64,000 nucleotides of DNA, taken from NCBI GenBank assembly GCA_003342815.1, contig PTEX01000016.1:3278731-3342730 (forward strand), written 5' to 3'. This document shows, piece after piece, positions 14,231 through 25,866 of the stretch. The stretch's first letter is position 1; the number at the start of each line of letters is the position of its first letter. The translations under genes were made by a program, and so were the position numbers. The notes under the pieces are model-generated. The model did not search any database and was not told the origin of the DNA. It worked only from the letters and a program-made list of their open reading frames with translations. The DNA is from Eudromia elegans. Its lineage: Eukaryota; Chordata; Aves; Tinamiformes; Tinamidae.

Positions 14231-15119
14231 TGCTGCCCGCGGGCAGGTGGGTGGCTTGTACCCCCCGGCCTGGGTGCCGCGGGGCTCAGGGGACACTGAG
14301 TGGGCATGGCACCGGTGCCCAATTGCCCCGTGCTCATCCAAGCACCGTGCCGTGCCGGGGCTGGAGTCCTTGGCCACCCCTCCAGAGCACTCAAAGGTCG
14401 CCCAGAGAGCCGTGCAGCGCATTCCAGGCAGGAGGAGGACTCTCAGGCTCTCCAACATGTCCCACCCTGGGTGCCTATGGCACAGGCAGCCTGGGACAGG
14501 GCCTCCCACTGCTTCCCCACGGCAGGTTCACCCCGGCTACCAGCCCTGTCTGGGGAGCCGCTATGCTCACCCACGGGTGCACCCGCCTGGTTCTGTGCAC
14601 CTCGGCTCTCCACCCTGCTTGCAGCAGGGTGCTCTGCTCCTGCTTCCACATTTCTGCCCTGCTCAATCACCCTTGAAAGCACCAGCTTCCCAAAGCATCT
14701 CCTGTATCACAGCTGTGTATGGGGGGACACCCTTTGAGCCGCATTGGTGCCTCCAGCACCTCCTGGCCTCCCTGGAGACATCAGGGAGATGCTGACAAGG
14801 AAGGCATGGGGCATGTCCCCGGAGAAGTCCCAGCAGGAGCCAGCAAGGGACACACGTGCCTTTCCTGACCTTTGGAGAGGTCTGGCTCTGGGTTCCAAAG
14901 GCTGTTTGTGACCTGCATGAGTCACTAAACACTCAGAGTCATTTTGGCTGGACAGTATGGATGAGCCAGGAAAAATCCAGGGCGCTGCTGTCACCTCCTT
15001 GTGGCCTGCGCGGGGACGAGTCCCCCGAGGAGCTGTGAGAGCTGCTTGTTATCCAAGCTCCCTGCCCTCCAAGGCTTGTTTACAAGGATGCAAACACCTA
15101 CAGAGTGCAAAAAAATGAC

Positions 15120-15790
15120 ACCAAAACGCACCGACTCTGAGCGGAGCGGAGCCTCTACCCCCTTCCTCCGTCAGATCGGACGTAGTGCAGAGGGACAGGG
15201 GGCCGCCCGCCCGCAGGAGCCCCCGAGGCCGGCGCAGGCAGCGCGGAGGCGCCAGGCACGGCGCAGCGCGCGGAGCCGGGGCCAGGCGGGAGGCGTCGCC
15301 AGCGTCACCCGAGGGTGCCGGCCAGGCCGGGAGGGGCAGGACGCGGCCGCGACGGGCTGCGGGTGCCGCCTGCTCCCCAGCCCCGCTCCGGGCGCGTCAC
15401 GCTGCCGCGAGGGGCGGCACGAGACCCGCCAGCCCCGCGGCGGAGCGGAGCTCGCGCAGGCGGCGCGCGCGGCGGCCGCGCGTCCCCATGGCCGCAGGTT
15501 GATCATTAACCTGCTCTGCTGCCGCCCCGCCGGAGCTCCCGGGATCGGCCGCGGCCTCCCCGGCAGGTGAGAGCTGCCGCCGCTCTTCTGGGGGCGCAGG
15601 GAGCGGGGCGGTGGCGGCACCGCTGCGTGGGGAGGCAGCCGAGGGGCTTTGCGGACCGGGATGCTGCCAGCAGGGAGGGAAGCCGGGAATGCTGCTGGGA
15701 ATGCTGCAGGGAACGCTGCTGCTGCGGCCACCCGGCCGGCAATGCCGCCCACGGGCACACAGCGGGTTAAGCCCTGCCCGGCCCTGTGGG
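15120..15790 (+). promoter_or_regulatory. ARHGEF37: CpG island, likely ARHGEF37 promoter and 5' noncoding exon
   Basis: This is the strongest CpG island in the left third of the window, with no TATA box seen. A good plus-strand donor, ggcag|gtgaga, ends a candidate noncoding exon at 15565. The first coding exon of ARHGEF37 is preceded by a good acceptor (cattccag|ggctgcc, exon from about 16867) only 14 bases before the ATG. The gene therefore needs an upstream 5' exon, and this island is the natural place. Transcription start not visible; assignment by inference. Confidence 0.6.
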
Positions 15791-16880
15791 TCGTGGTGCT
15801 GCTCGCCCGCCTGCTCTAGACCAGCCCAGAATGGCTCTTTATTTACCGTGTTGCTCAGTTTGCTGTTTTCTACCATGATTCAGACACGGGGGGGGCGGGG
15901 AGGGGGGCTCGGCCACTGTGTCGCCCACAGCAGGGAGCTTTGCTGCCCGCCCGCTCCGACGCTTTGGGACCTTTGGGATGCGGTGTTTGTAACCCCCCCA
16001 TCCCCGTGGGGAGGGAAGCTGCACCGGGGCAGCGCCAGCCAGAGGCACCAGCCCCTTCCCAGCCCAGGAGCTGAGGGAGGCAGCTCTGCATCTGCAAGGA
16101 CCGTGCGGCTGCTTCCCCAGGGGAGGGGGTGTGAGTCCCTGATCAGACCCTGATCCTCTTGTGGGCTAAAATACTCATTAAAGCAGGCAGAGGCTGCGGA
16201 GGTCCCATTCCCCGCCCTTTTCCTTTTAGCGCCTCCCTGTTTTCTGTGCAAAGCTGAGATTTCTTTTCCAGCAGCCAGGTAGGGATTTACCAGGAGGGAG
16301 CATCCCCGCAGCCTGGGGTCCTGCATGGCTCCATCCAGGTATTAGGCGGGTTTTGGGCTCTGCTCTCTTCCTCCTGATGCCTCGGGCTGCCAGGGCAGGG
16401 TGCTGGTGTGGCTACTCCGAGCACTGCCCCTTCCTCCTCAGCACCAGAACGAACACGGGATCTTCCCCGGGAAGGAAGTGACATGAATTCTCTTTGATTT
16501 TTCATGTTGTTCCTGACCAAAGAGGAAATCAGAACAGGTCCAGCTGTGAAAAGTGGATCGGTGGCTGCCCGTGTGTCTGACAAAGGCACCCACATCTGCT
16601 CCCATTTCTTCTTTTCCCCCATCATTTTTCGCCTCTCGCCTGCAGTGAAGTGGCCCCGCAGCGGCTGCTCCCTTTGCACGCCCTCGCCCACGTCCCGCTG
16701 CGTGTGCAGTGTCCCGTGCCTAGGCACGTGTCTCCCTCTGGAGCACACTGCCAGGGCAGGACTGGAGCCATCCACAAGCATGGATGCGGGAGAGGGCAAT
16801 CCCGGGCGCAGGGTGCCCTCGTCCATCCTTGCCCACTCGGTCACAGACTCCTGACCCTCATTCCAGGGCTGCCGGCCGGC

Positions 16881-19852
16881 ATGGCGAGCTCAGGCACGAG
16901 CGAGCCCGAGGGCTCCGTCTACGAGGAGGTGCTTCCCGACGAGAGGATGGAGCACAACCAGCGGCTGGCCGTGGAGGAGCTGCTCGCCACCGAGGCCAGC
17001 TACGTTCACAACCTGCAGTTCTGCATGTCGGACATCCGCGCGCACCTCCAGCAGAAGCAGGTAGAGCCAGGCTCGCCAGCGCTGCGGCATCCACACGGTC
17101 ACGGCTGCGCTCCAGGGTGGGCTGGAAGGGGCACAGCACCCGAGCCTGCAGGCCTGGGTGACTCGGAGCCTTTCCCCACTGCTTTGGCCATACTCAGATG
17201 CTTTGGGGAAACCTGCTGAATCCCAACACATGATGTTTCTTTGCTGGTAACTACGAGGCTGGATGGAGGGACCAAGACCCCTTTCCAAAGTGGGCTGAGC
17301 AGCTGAGCCATCCAGTGGTGGTTAGGGGAGTCTATTGGGTTGGGTGAGTCTCCCTGGAGCTCTGAAACACTCAGACCCTCAGCAGGCCCAGGCTGCAAGT
17401 TGAGGGGACAACAGTACGTGCTCAGCCTGTTCTTCCATCTTCCCCAGCTCCCATGATCAGCCATAGTCCTGGGTTATACAGGCACTTGGATGGACACTGG
17501 TCCAGAACAGTTGTCCTAATATTACTAACTCTACCTCTGTAGTATTGGAAAGACCTCATTACCCTGCACAGGTGTAGAGACAGGTCTCAGTATTTCCAAA
17601 TACCTCCTGAAATGGAGTCTTGCTCACAGAAAGCTCCTCAGGTAACATGGAAAGCAGGTGGAGGAACGCTAGGACATAGGACAAGCATGTTCCACCTCTG
17701 CCTAACTCATGAGGCTTGTCCTGGGGCAACTTCATGCCTTTCAGCTGCCTGATCTTGACCTGGAAGGCCTCTTCTCGAACACCGATGACATCCTCCATGT
17801 CTCCAGACGGTTCCTGGAAGGCCTTAAGGCCACAGCTCACGAGGAGTCCGAGCAGCTGCTCTTCATCTGTAAGTGGAATAGGAGCAGGAGAGCTCTCCCA
17901 GGCCAGGACCACACTGTTCTCTGGGATCCCGTTTGAATGGACTGGGCTTTGCAACCTTGGTCTCCTTCCCCAGGTGCCCTGTTCCAGGAGTTCAAGGAGG
18001 AGATGGAGACCGTCTATAAGATCTACTGTGCTAGCTATGAGCATGCCCTGATGCTGGTGGAGAGCTACCGGAAGGATCCGCAGCTGCAGGAAGAGATTCT
18101 GGACACCCTGAACACAACAGTGTAGGTACCCAGTGCTGAGGCCACCGCACTCGTCTCTATTTTACCTACTGGGCTTGTCCTTCTCTGCTGCCTGTGTGAG
18201 CACGTGCCCCCAGACCCCCGGTCAAATCAAGCGCTGTGGCCATCCCCTTCACAGAGACCTGGGTCTAGCCCCTGCTGCCCTGTCCTATGAGCTGGCTCAC
18301 AAAGAGGTGACCTGAGCCCGGAGAAGCAGGGACGGCAGCGGGCGACGTGCTGGGGTCCCTGTTTCTCAGCACGGCGATGCAGGAAGGAGAGGAGCCGGGG
18401 TGCCAGCGCCCGGCTCCCGGCCTCCCTCCCCACCGCCCCCAGCGCAGGCACCCATCCCAAGGCCGCTAGCTGGACAAATGCAGCACTGTTTGGTGCGGCG
18501 GACACCCACGCTGGGGCTGGCACCGCCTTTCGGGGGCTGGCAGGGATGGCAGTGATAGACACCGCAGATGTGGCACCGCAGATGGCCCAAAGCAGGGATT
18601 CACGGCCAAAGCCACCCGTCACGGCCCTGAAAACTGCATCACAGCCGGGTGCCTCCCCCAGAGCCCACAGGGAGCTCGGGAAACGCAGAGCAATGACGGG
18701 ACAGGAGAAGAGCCTCTGCACAACCACCACGCTCCTCCTCTCCTCCTCAGGCCTCACACTGGGGCTTCGGACCTGAGCTTCTTCCTGGTGATGCCGGTGC
18801 AGCGGGTCACCAAGTACCCACTGCTGCTGCAGAAGATCCTGGAGAACACCCCTGCCGGTGCCCGCGCCTACCCAGCCCTGCGGAGCGCGCTCAGCGCCAT
18901 GGCCGAGGTCAACACCAACATCAACGAGTACAAGCGGCGCAAAGAAGTAGGTGAGCGTGGGCAGGCGGGAGTCCCCAGCACCAGGGAGGGCCCAGACCAA
19001 GTCCAGTTGGATGCTGCCAGTGCTGCAATAATTTCTGTTTCGGTTAAAGATCTCCTGTTTTCCCTTCCTGCACCTGCCTCATCCATGGGAGCTGTGAACC
19101 CTCCAGACAGGGACAGCCCCAAGCATTTCCTAGCTCTGACCCCCCCCATAGGGCTGCAAGGCAACGTCACTCCTACTCTCCTACTGCCCATGTCACTCTG
19201 GGCAAGAAGCAAAGTAGCAGGGTGGCATGAGGGGAGCTGAAAATAAAACGGTCTGTTGGCATTCCCAGAGCTGAGAAGGCAGGAGGAACAGTCCTGCCCT
19301 GGGGACAGGAAGATGGAGCTCTCCGCCTTGCTTGCTCTTCTTTTTGGTTTTAGCAATTTTCCTGTGCTTAATTGATCCTTCTTTGATGTGGGTTACCCTT
19401 GCTCTGCTGATCATGATTCCCGCGTTCCTGGCCTCAGTGCTGTCCCCAGCCTCATGGTTCCTCTGTTTTGGCTGCTTGGGCTGCCCAGGGATCAGCGCTC
19501 GTGTTTATCAGCCGCCTCTCCTGCTCGCCCGCGCTGGCCTCCTTGCCACCCATCACGGTGCATGGGCAGAGAGGCCATTCACGTGCAAGGCAGGGGCAGT
19601 GTGAGCGGCCTCCAGTGCCACGCGTGAGGGGATCCCATGGGTTCCCATTACTTGGAGCGGGGTTCTTCTCCTCTCATCGCTTCTTTTCCTTCCCACCTTG
19701 TGTGCCCTGCACCCGGGGCAGCAACCAAGTACAACAAGGCCGAGCACCTGACGCTGCGGGACCGCCTGGCACGCCTCAACACGCACTCCATCGCCAAGAA
19801 GACCACGCGGCTGAGCCGGCTCTTCATGCACGAGACCGGCATTGCCTCCAAG
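16881..19852 (+). other. ARHGEF37: ARHGEF37 DH-domain exons (coding exons 1-5)
   Basis: The five exons encode residues 1-261. Conserved region 1 of the DH fold reads [17 protein letters not shown] in exon 1. Exons 2 and 3 carry LFSNTDDI and [12 protein letters not shown]. Exon 4 carries the signature helix [15 protein letters not shown], the best conserved DH segment in the family. No PH domain follows; the chain runs straight into the BAR-like region, as in DNMBP relatives. Exon 5 ([18 protein letters not shown]) links the two. Confidence 0.9.
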
Positions 19853-22800
19853 GTAGGGAGCCTGATGGCAACGGGGCATCCCGCAGCCCGGATCCTCTTC
19901 CTCCGGCCTGGAGACACCCTGCGACAGGAACAGAGCTGAGCTGCGCGGGGGCCCTTCCAGCCAGTGCTGACACCCAGTGGTCCATGCAGTAATGGACACA
20001 TTTTCAAGCAATCCAGCAGTGGCTCCTAGTTCCCGACTTCAAGGACTTGTGCAGCCGGCTCAGGTGTTGACCCCACTCTCTTCCCTCTTTGGGGAGCACT
20101 GGGAGTATTGGGGAGGGGAGCATGTTGGCTTCCAAAGGTCCTACAGTAGCCTTGGGCATCACAAGAAAAGGAGAAAAACATAGCAAAGTGAACCATCTCT
20201 TGAGGTTTGGCTCCACATGCCCTTCTAATGCCCTAATTTTGTATACATCCTCAAATCCCTCAATATTGGCCCTTTAGGAGCCAAAGTCCTGAAATTTCCC
20301 AGGTGGTCGTTCTCCCTGTCTCCTCAGCACTGGGTCTCAAGCAGCACCTGGCTTGGTTTCACATTATGATCCAGTGGGGGGCATTGCCTGTATTCAAACC
20401 ATCCCCTGGCTTGTCTGCAAGTCCTTGGGTTTGTGGGATAACTTGGCCTTTGCCTTGCAGACAGAGGACAAGGAATATGATGACCTAGAAGAGAAATTCC
20501 AGTGTGTGGCATCCAGCATAACTGCGCTGAAGGAGAACGTGGGGTCCTATCTGAAACATTTGGAGGTAAAAACCCTGACCATTTGCAGGGCAGTGACCCC
20601 ATCCAGGCCCCAGCACCCACTCTGTGGGGTTGCAGGATACGTTCAAGTCCCCATGAGATCAGTGGAAGCTCCATATCGGGGCATTTTCTACAAGTCCTAG
20701 GCCCGATTTCTTCCTTTGCTCCCTTCAGGCGTTCCTGCTGTGCACCCCACACAAGCACGAGCTGCTGCTGGAGGAGGGGGCTGCCCAGCAGTACCGCCGC
20801 TTCGCAGAACGCCTCCATCGCAGCGTCCTCCCCGAGTTTGTGAGTGCCCTTCCCCTCCTGGAGCTCGGCCCAACCTGGGCCTGTCTGGGGGAGGGTTTCA
20901 AGCAGAGATTTGGGCCTGTCGTCCCACAGAGGCAGCGGCTGGACAGGCTGGTGTGCCAGCCCCTCTCCAGCCTCTCAGACACGCTGGTGGGGCCACAGCA
21001 GCTGGTCAAGAAGCGCCTGGACAAGCTACTGGACTACGAGGAGATCCAGGAGCGCAAAAGCGAGCTGGGCAGCGTCACGTATGATGAGGAGGCCACCGTG
21101 AACACCTACCTCGCTATCAACGCTCTGCTCGTGGCCGAACTGCCCCGGTTCAACCAGGTGGCTGTGCAGCTGCTGGGGCAGATCCTGCGCTCCTTCACTG
21201 TCCTTCAGCAGGACTTGGCCGCACGGGTCTTGCAAGAGGCAGAAAAGGAGCTAGAGCAGGTGAGAATGACCCCCTGTTATGTGTGTCCAAACTGGCCAAA
21301 TTTCCATTTCTTCATTGGCAGGGATTGTCCTGTTCTCTCTTTGAGGACCAAGTGCATTTTATTGATGTGGTGCCTCAGAGATCAGTGTTAACTCTGAGCT
21401 CTGCTGAGCTCTGTGTCAGGCAGGCAGAGGAGAAGAGTCACTCCCTCATTCATGTCATTCCCAAGGAATGAACATCACTCCGAGCACAGTCTCCTGGGAG
21501 ACGTCTCTCAGGATGCATCACTGCACACAGGCTTTCTAAGGTTGACGTTTGCAAACCTGAGGATAATAGATCAGGCCCTCACCTGACTCACGACCAGATG
21601 AGATCATCATGCAGCCACATAGAGATACCCTCTCACGTTGTAAGTATCTAGTCATGAGGGCTGGTTTCCCCCAATCCGTCTGAGATGCTTATGGTGCAGG
21701 TGTCTACTCATGAACTAGATCACACCACACCCTGTCCTCATTTTCAGTCGGATGGTTTATGAAGGAACAGTTCTTCTGCCCTGACCAGTTTTAGATGCAG
21801 GCTTTAGGAGACAGATCTACCACGTGCTCTACTGATGGAACCAGCTCTCGCCAGCTCTAGAGGGAGCCCAGCACCACTGTTTTAGGTTGATAACCTGACT
21901 CATGTTGTGTAAGCTCTCCCACAGGTGCGCTGGGTACAGCCCACCAGCCATTTACAGCTACCTTGCTACAGAGTAGGTGACCCAAGGTAAGAAAGGGGCA
22001 ACTTTTCTTGCCAGAAGGGACTCGATCTTAGGTGCAAAGTCCATCTTTAAAGGCAGGACTTGTTCTCTTGCTTTCTCACTCCTTTTCTTTCTGCTGTTTT
22101 GATCCTGTTCACAGCTGTTCTCTAAGGACCTCTCTAATCTCAGGTCTGTCTTCACAGATGCCCCACAGCCACATGCCTCTGCCCAGTTTCTGGAAGCTGA
22201 TGGAAGACACTTTGCAGCAGTCCGGAGCTCAGATCCAAACCTTCTGCCAGAAGTTTGAAATGGTTATGCCAAGCCCTGTGTCTCAGGTGGGAGCTGGGAA
22301 GGGGCTTTCTTGCAGGGTTGCTGGATGAAGAGTCAGGACTGAGGCCTCCTAGCACAGGAGAACCTCTCCTTGGAAGGGAGGTTGGCTCAGAGATAGGCGC
22401 GTGGAGGGTTTTTCCACAGCCATAGCGTTGCCTCTGGCCTTCAACAGGGGCTGCCAGGAAATAAAGGCGAACCACAAACACTTGTAATTGTTCTAACTGT
22501 GGAAACTTGCCTGCAAACCATGAAGATAGTTACCGTGAAGGAATTCCTACTCCAGTAGCGCACTGGGATGTAATCACTCCTCAGAAAGCAGAGGGAATGG
22601 GGCCTCAGTCTCCTGTGTTTCCAGTCAAGGACTGCTTTGTCTCTCGCTCTCCTTTAGCCTCTGAATCCTGCTGAGGAGCGGAAGGTCCTTTCCCTTGTGA
22701 GCAGACACGGCCCGGACAAACTTTACCAAGTGACAAGCAACATCAGCGGCAACAAAGATTTGGATCTGACCTTGCAAAGGGGGCAGATTGTAGCTCTGCT

Positions 22801-24255
22801 GCAAAGCATGGACACTAAAGGCAACACGAGCAGATGGCTGGTGGATGCTGGAGGTACTGTGAGGGCTTCAGGGAGGCTCTTCCTTCCTCAGCATGAGGGT
22901 CAGATATCAAACGTGAACCACACACTCATCTTGGAATCGAGGGATGGGTTTGGATGAAACAGCAGACATTTTCCTTCTGGGCCTTCCTCTGCAGGTTTTG
23001 CTTGGTTAAAACCCTCCTCTGCTTTGCCAACTACACCTGGAACCATGAGAAGAGGTTTCCCCTTCCACTCCTTATGGGAGGGCTTGTGAAGCTGGGAAAG
23101 GAGAATTCCCCCCAGAGAAGCACCTTGAAGCCCCTTCCCTAGGCTTAATGCTGGGTATCTCCAGAGATGGAGTGGTTTGAACGGGGCTCCTGTGTCTTGC
23201 TAGGCAGTTAGTATTCCTCTTGCCTCCTGCCAACCCTAAATGTGCAGCTGGGTCCCCATGACCCGCGTGTGTGCCTGTCTTCCAGGGCCTCGAGGGTTTG
23301 TCCCTGCTGCAAAGCTCCAGCCCTATTGCCCAGTACAAAGCCAGCAGCCCGGGACGCAGGCGCCAGCCCTGGAGGGTGGGACGGAGAGGAGGCGACATTC
23401 GTATGCGTTACCCGAAGCTCCCAGGCCTCAGGTGTCCACGTTCACACCAGCTTTCCAGGTGAGAATGGGAGACATCCCAAGGATCATTCCTAGCTACACT
23501 AATCCCTGTGTTTGCAGAGGGCGGGTGGATGTTTGGTCCTGGTTTTGCAGCACACGTGTGGTCATCACGTGCTGCCATCTGCTCCACATGTGCCTAGCAG
23601 GGAGGTTGGTGCCAGGCTGGCCCAGTGCCCTTCCAGGCTGGTGTGTGCCCTGCTGGAAGCTGGTGTGGATAGAGTAGGATGAACCACCCTGAGGCACAAG
23701 GGCCCAGGGGGGCCCACAAGGGAGAGTGCTGCAGGGGTGGTGCCCATCTCCTGCTGGGACCAGGGAGGGAACCAGGGACGGGCAGCAATTTGCAGGTGTC
23801 AGGAACACCACGCTGCCTGTGTGCCATGCTGCTCCCATGCCGATCCGTCTAGTGAGGTGTGCTTAGTGGCACGAGTCACCCATCTCCCTGCACTGATGGC
23901 AGCACTGGGCTCTCCTCTGAGAAATGGCCTCATTTCCAAGGGAGCGAGTCCTTAGGTGCCCTCTCTAGATCCTGCCCTGCTCTGCATGCCCTTTCCCTCT
24001 CTTACTGCCAGCAAGGGCTTCCTTTCCTCCTTCTGCCTCCCCCAGGTGGTCGCGGGCTTCTCCTTCGCGGCCAGGAGCCCCCAGGAGGTCAGCGTGCAGG
24101 CCGGGCAGCCGGTGTTGGTGCTGGAACCGCACGACAAGAAGGGAAGCAAGGAGTGGAGCCTGGTGGATGTGAACGGCCAGAAGGGCTACGTGCCCTCCAG
24201 CTACCTGGTGACGGTCCCTGTTGAGAAGCCCCTGGGCTGGAGCTTACCCGTGTGA
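16881..24255 (+). CDS. ARHGEF37: Rho guanine nucleotide exchange factor 37 (ARHGEF37), 12 coding exons
   Basis: Coding exons: 16881-17060, 17745-17868, 17974-18121, 18751-18950, 19722-19852, 20461-20565, 20729-20839, 20930-21259, 22158-22286, 22658-22853, 23286-23458, 24046-24255. All have GT-AG borders and the phases join without a stop, giving 678 residues; the human protein is about 675. Order of domains: DH (about 24-215), BAR-like (about 255-460), SH3 (about 507-566), a proline-rich linker, and SH3 (about 611-671). The family is related to DNMBP/Tuba. The DH domain is expected to load GTP on Rho GTPases and the BAR region to bind curved membrane. The start has a G at -3 and lies just after an acceptor. 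Identity rests on alignment from memory across the whole length, ending in GWSLPV where human has GWSLPS. The exon 3 donor (gtaggt at 18122) was chosen because splicing two bases further on would bring a stop into frame. Confidence 0.95.
20461..22286 (+). other. ARHGEF37: ARHGEF37 BAR-region exons (coding exons 6-9)
   Basis: The exons encode residues 262-486, all with phase-0 borders: 35, 37, 110 and 43 codons. The sequence is helical and charged, for example [17 protein letters not shown] and [19 protein letters not shown]. The latter is characteristic of the last helix of BAR domains in this family. Exon 8 (330 bases) is the largest coding exon in the gene. Confidence 0.85.
22658..24255 (+). 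other. ARHGEF37: ARHGEF37 tandem SH3 exons (coding exons 10-12)
   Basis: The first SH3 domain ([10 protein letters not shown] ... RGQIVALLQ ... [18 protein letters not shown]) is split by a phase-1 intron just before the GFVP motif. Exon 11 continues into a proline- and glutamine-rich linker of about 45 residues. The last exon encodes the whole second SH3 domain (GFSFAAR ... [10 protein letters not shown] ... [19 protein letters not shown]) and the end of the protein. Confidence 0.9.
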
Positions 24256-25760
24256 CCGCTGCCAACCCAGCGTCACGCTGGTCTCGGGAGAGAGCCGTCC
24301 GCTTGGCACCTACGTTGCTCACCGTGGGAAATGATGGAGAGGGAGGCAGCGTGGGAAGGCCCTGGGCAGGGAAGGAGGTGTGAAGCCCTGGAGAACGTGG
24401 CCCAAGGGGGCAGGGGTGCAAGGAGTGAGGTCAGGAGAGGTGTTTTGTGCTGGGTGCTGATGCCCATCCGTGCTTGCTTACTGTTAGGCGCTGCAAAGGA
24501 AGGGCAGGAAGGAAGGGAGGGAAGCAAGGAGAAGGCAGGCGGGCTGCTGGTTTTGCAGGGGTTTATTGAAATCCCTATCACTGAGAAATGTGTCCCTGAG
24601 GCAAGGAGACAGAAGCTGCCCCAAATTAGATGAGGTCCAAGCTGCAAAGGGGGTCGATAGCCTGGCACCGAGTTACTCGTGCATCCAAAGGGGAGATGGT
24701 GGCGTGAGTGCAGAGAGACAGGGAGCCCTGGTGACCCAGCCCCCTGCTCCTTACAGGGACCGGGTGTCTGAATGGCCACCACCCACAAAGTGCCAATTTG
24801 GCCCCTTTGGCAGCGTTATCCATGATGCCTCGTGGGCAGAGCATTGGGCCGGGCCTCGCAAGGTTTTGGTTCCTCTCCTGATGACCATGTGCCACCCTTG
24901 GCCTCAGCTTCCCCCTCCGCGCAGTGAGGCTAATGCTGCTGATGTCCTTGTTTGCACTCTCGTGATGCAGATCGCTCTGTACGTGACAGGTACATGCCTG
25001 GCCAGCGTTATTTACAACAGCTAACGTGCTGACGGTGCAAATATACACACAGAGACAACTCAGCGCTGCCGAGTTTGGGCTCCCCGTTGCCACCTCATCC
25101 TGGGGGCTCTCAGGTTCGCTGCTGAAGCTCCCCCTGCCCCAACACAGCACTGCCAAAACTACAACACTGAACATTGCTGCTAATGATAAACACTAACATG
25201 AAAAACAAAGGAAAATCCCCAAATAGTTGGGAACATCATCTTACCATCATTTTTTTTTTCCAAAGAGATCCATAACTTCTTTTCCTGGTGAGTTCAAGCA
25301 GCGTTCACCAACAAGCAGCTCAGCTTCACCACTTGAGAGTCATGGGATGTTGATGGAGAGGTTTCTCTCCTTTCACTCCTGATTTTCTAAGGCTTGTTAT
25401 TCTGTCACGCTGTGAAATTATCCTTTTAAAAATAAGCACAAACTAGGAGGAAAGCAGCTATGTTAAATCAATTGCATGGCAGCAGTATGAACTGTTCTTA
25501 AGGTTAATCCAAGCAACATTAAAATTCAGGAATTGTACTGAAAGCAAAATATTTTCACATGCAGAGATTACATTTCATAGAAAGACATACTTTAAGGTAT
25601 TTAGATTTGTGACAAATACACAGCTATCTTTCAGGCTCAATATCACTTACGTGGTATTCTTTGCATTTCAAGATCTTGAGCTCTTTTTCTCACGTTATTC
25701 TCTCACTGTCCTTTGTAGTGAAAAAATAGTGAATAAAGACACAAAGATAATATCCAACTC
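24256..25760 (+). other. ARHGEF37: Candidate ARHGEF37 3' untranslated region
   Basis: No AATAAA or ATTAAA is visible on the plus strand in the first 900 bases after the stop. The first plus-strand AATAAA I find is at 25732-25737, inside the AT-rich block. If it is used, the untranslated region would be about 1.5 kb. This is inference; an unlisted signal variant could end the transcript earlier. Confidence 0.35.
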
Positions 25761-25827
25761 TCCTTAACATGAAGAGCTATAAGATTTTGAGGATATTACA
25801 TAATGCTGTAAAGGCAGTTCCCAAACT

Positions 25828-25832
<5 letters not shown>

Positions 25833-25863
<31 letters not shown>
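25833..25863. repeat. (TA)n microsatellite
   Basis: About 15 uninterrupted copies of TA lie within the AT-rich block downstream of ARHGEF37. Confidence 0.95.
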
Positions 25864-25866
<3 letters not shown>

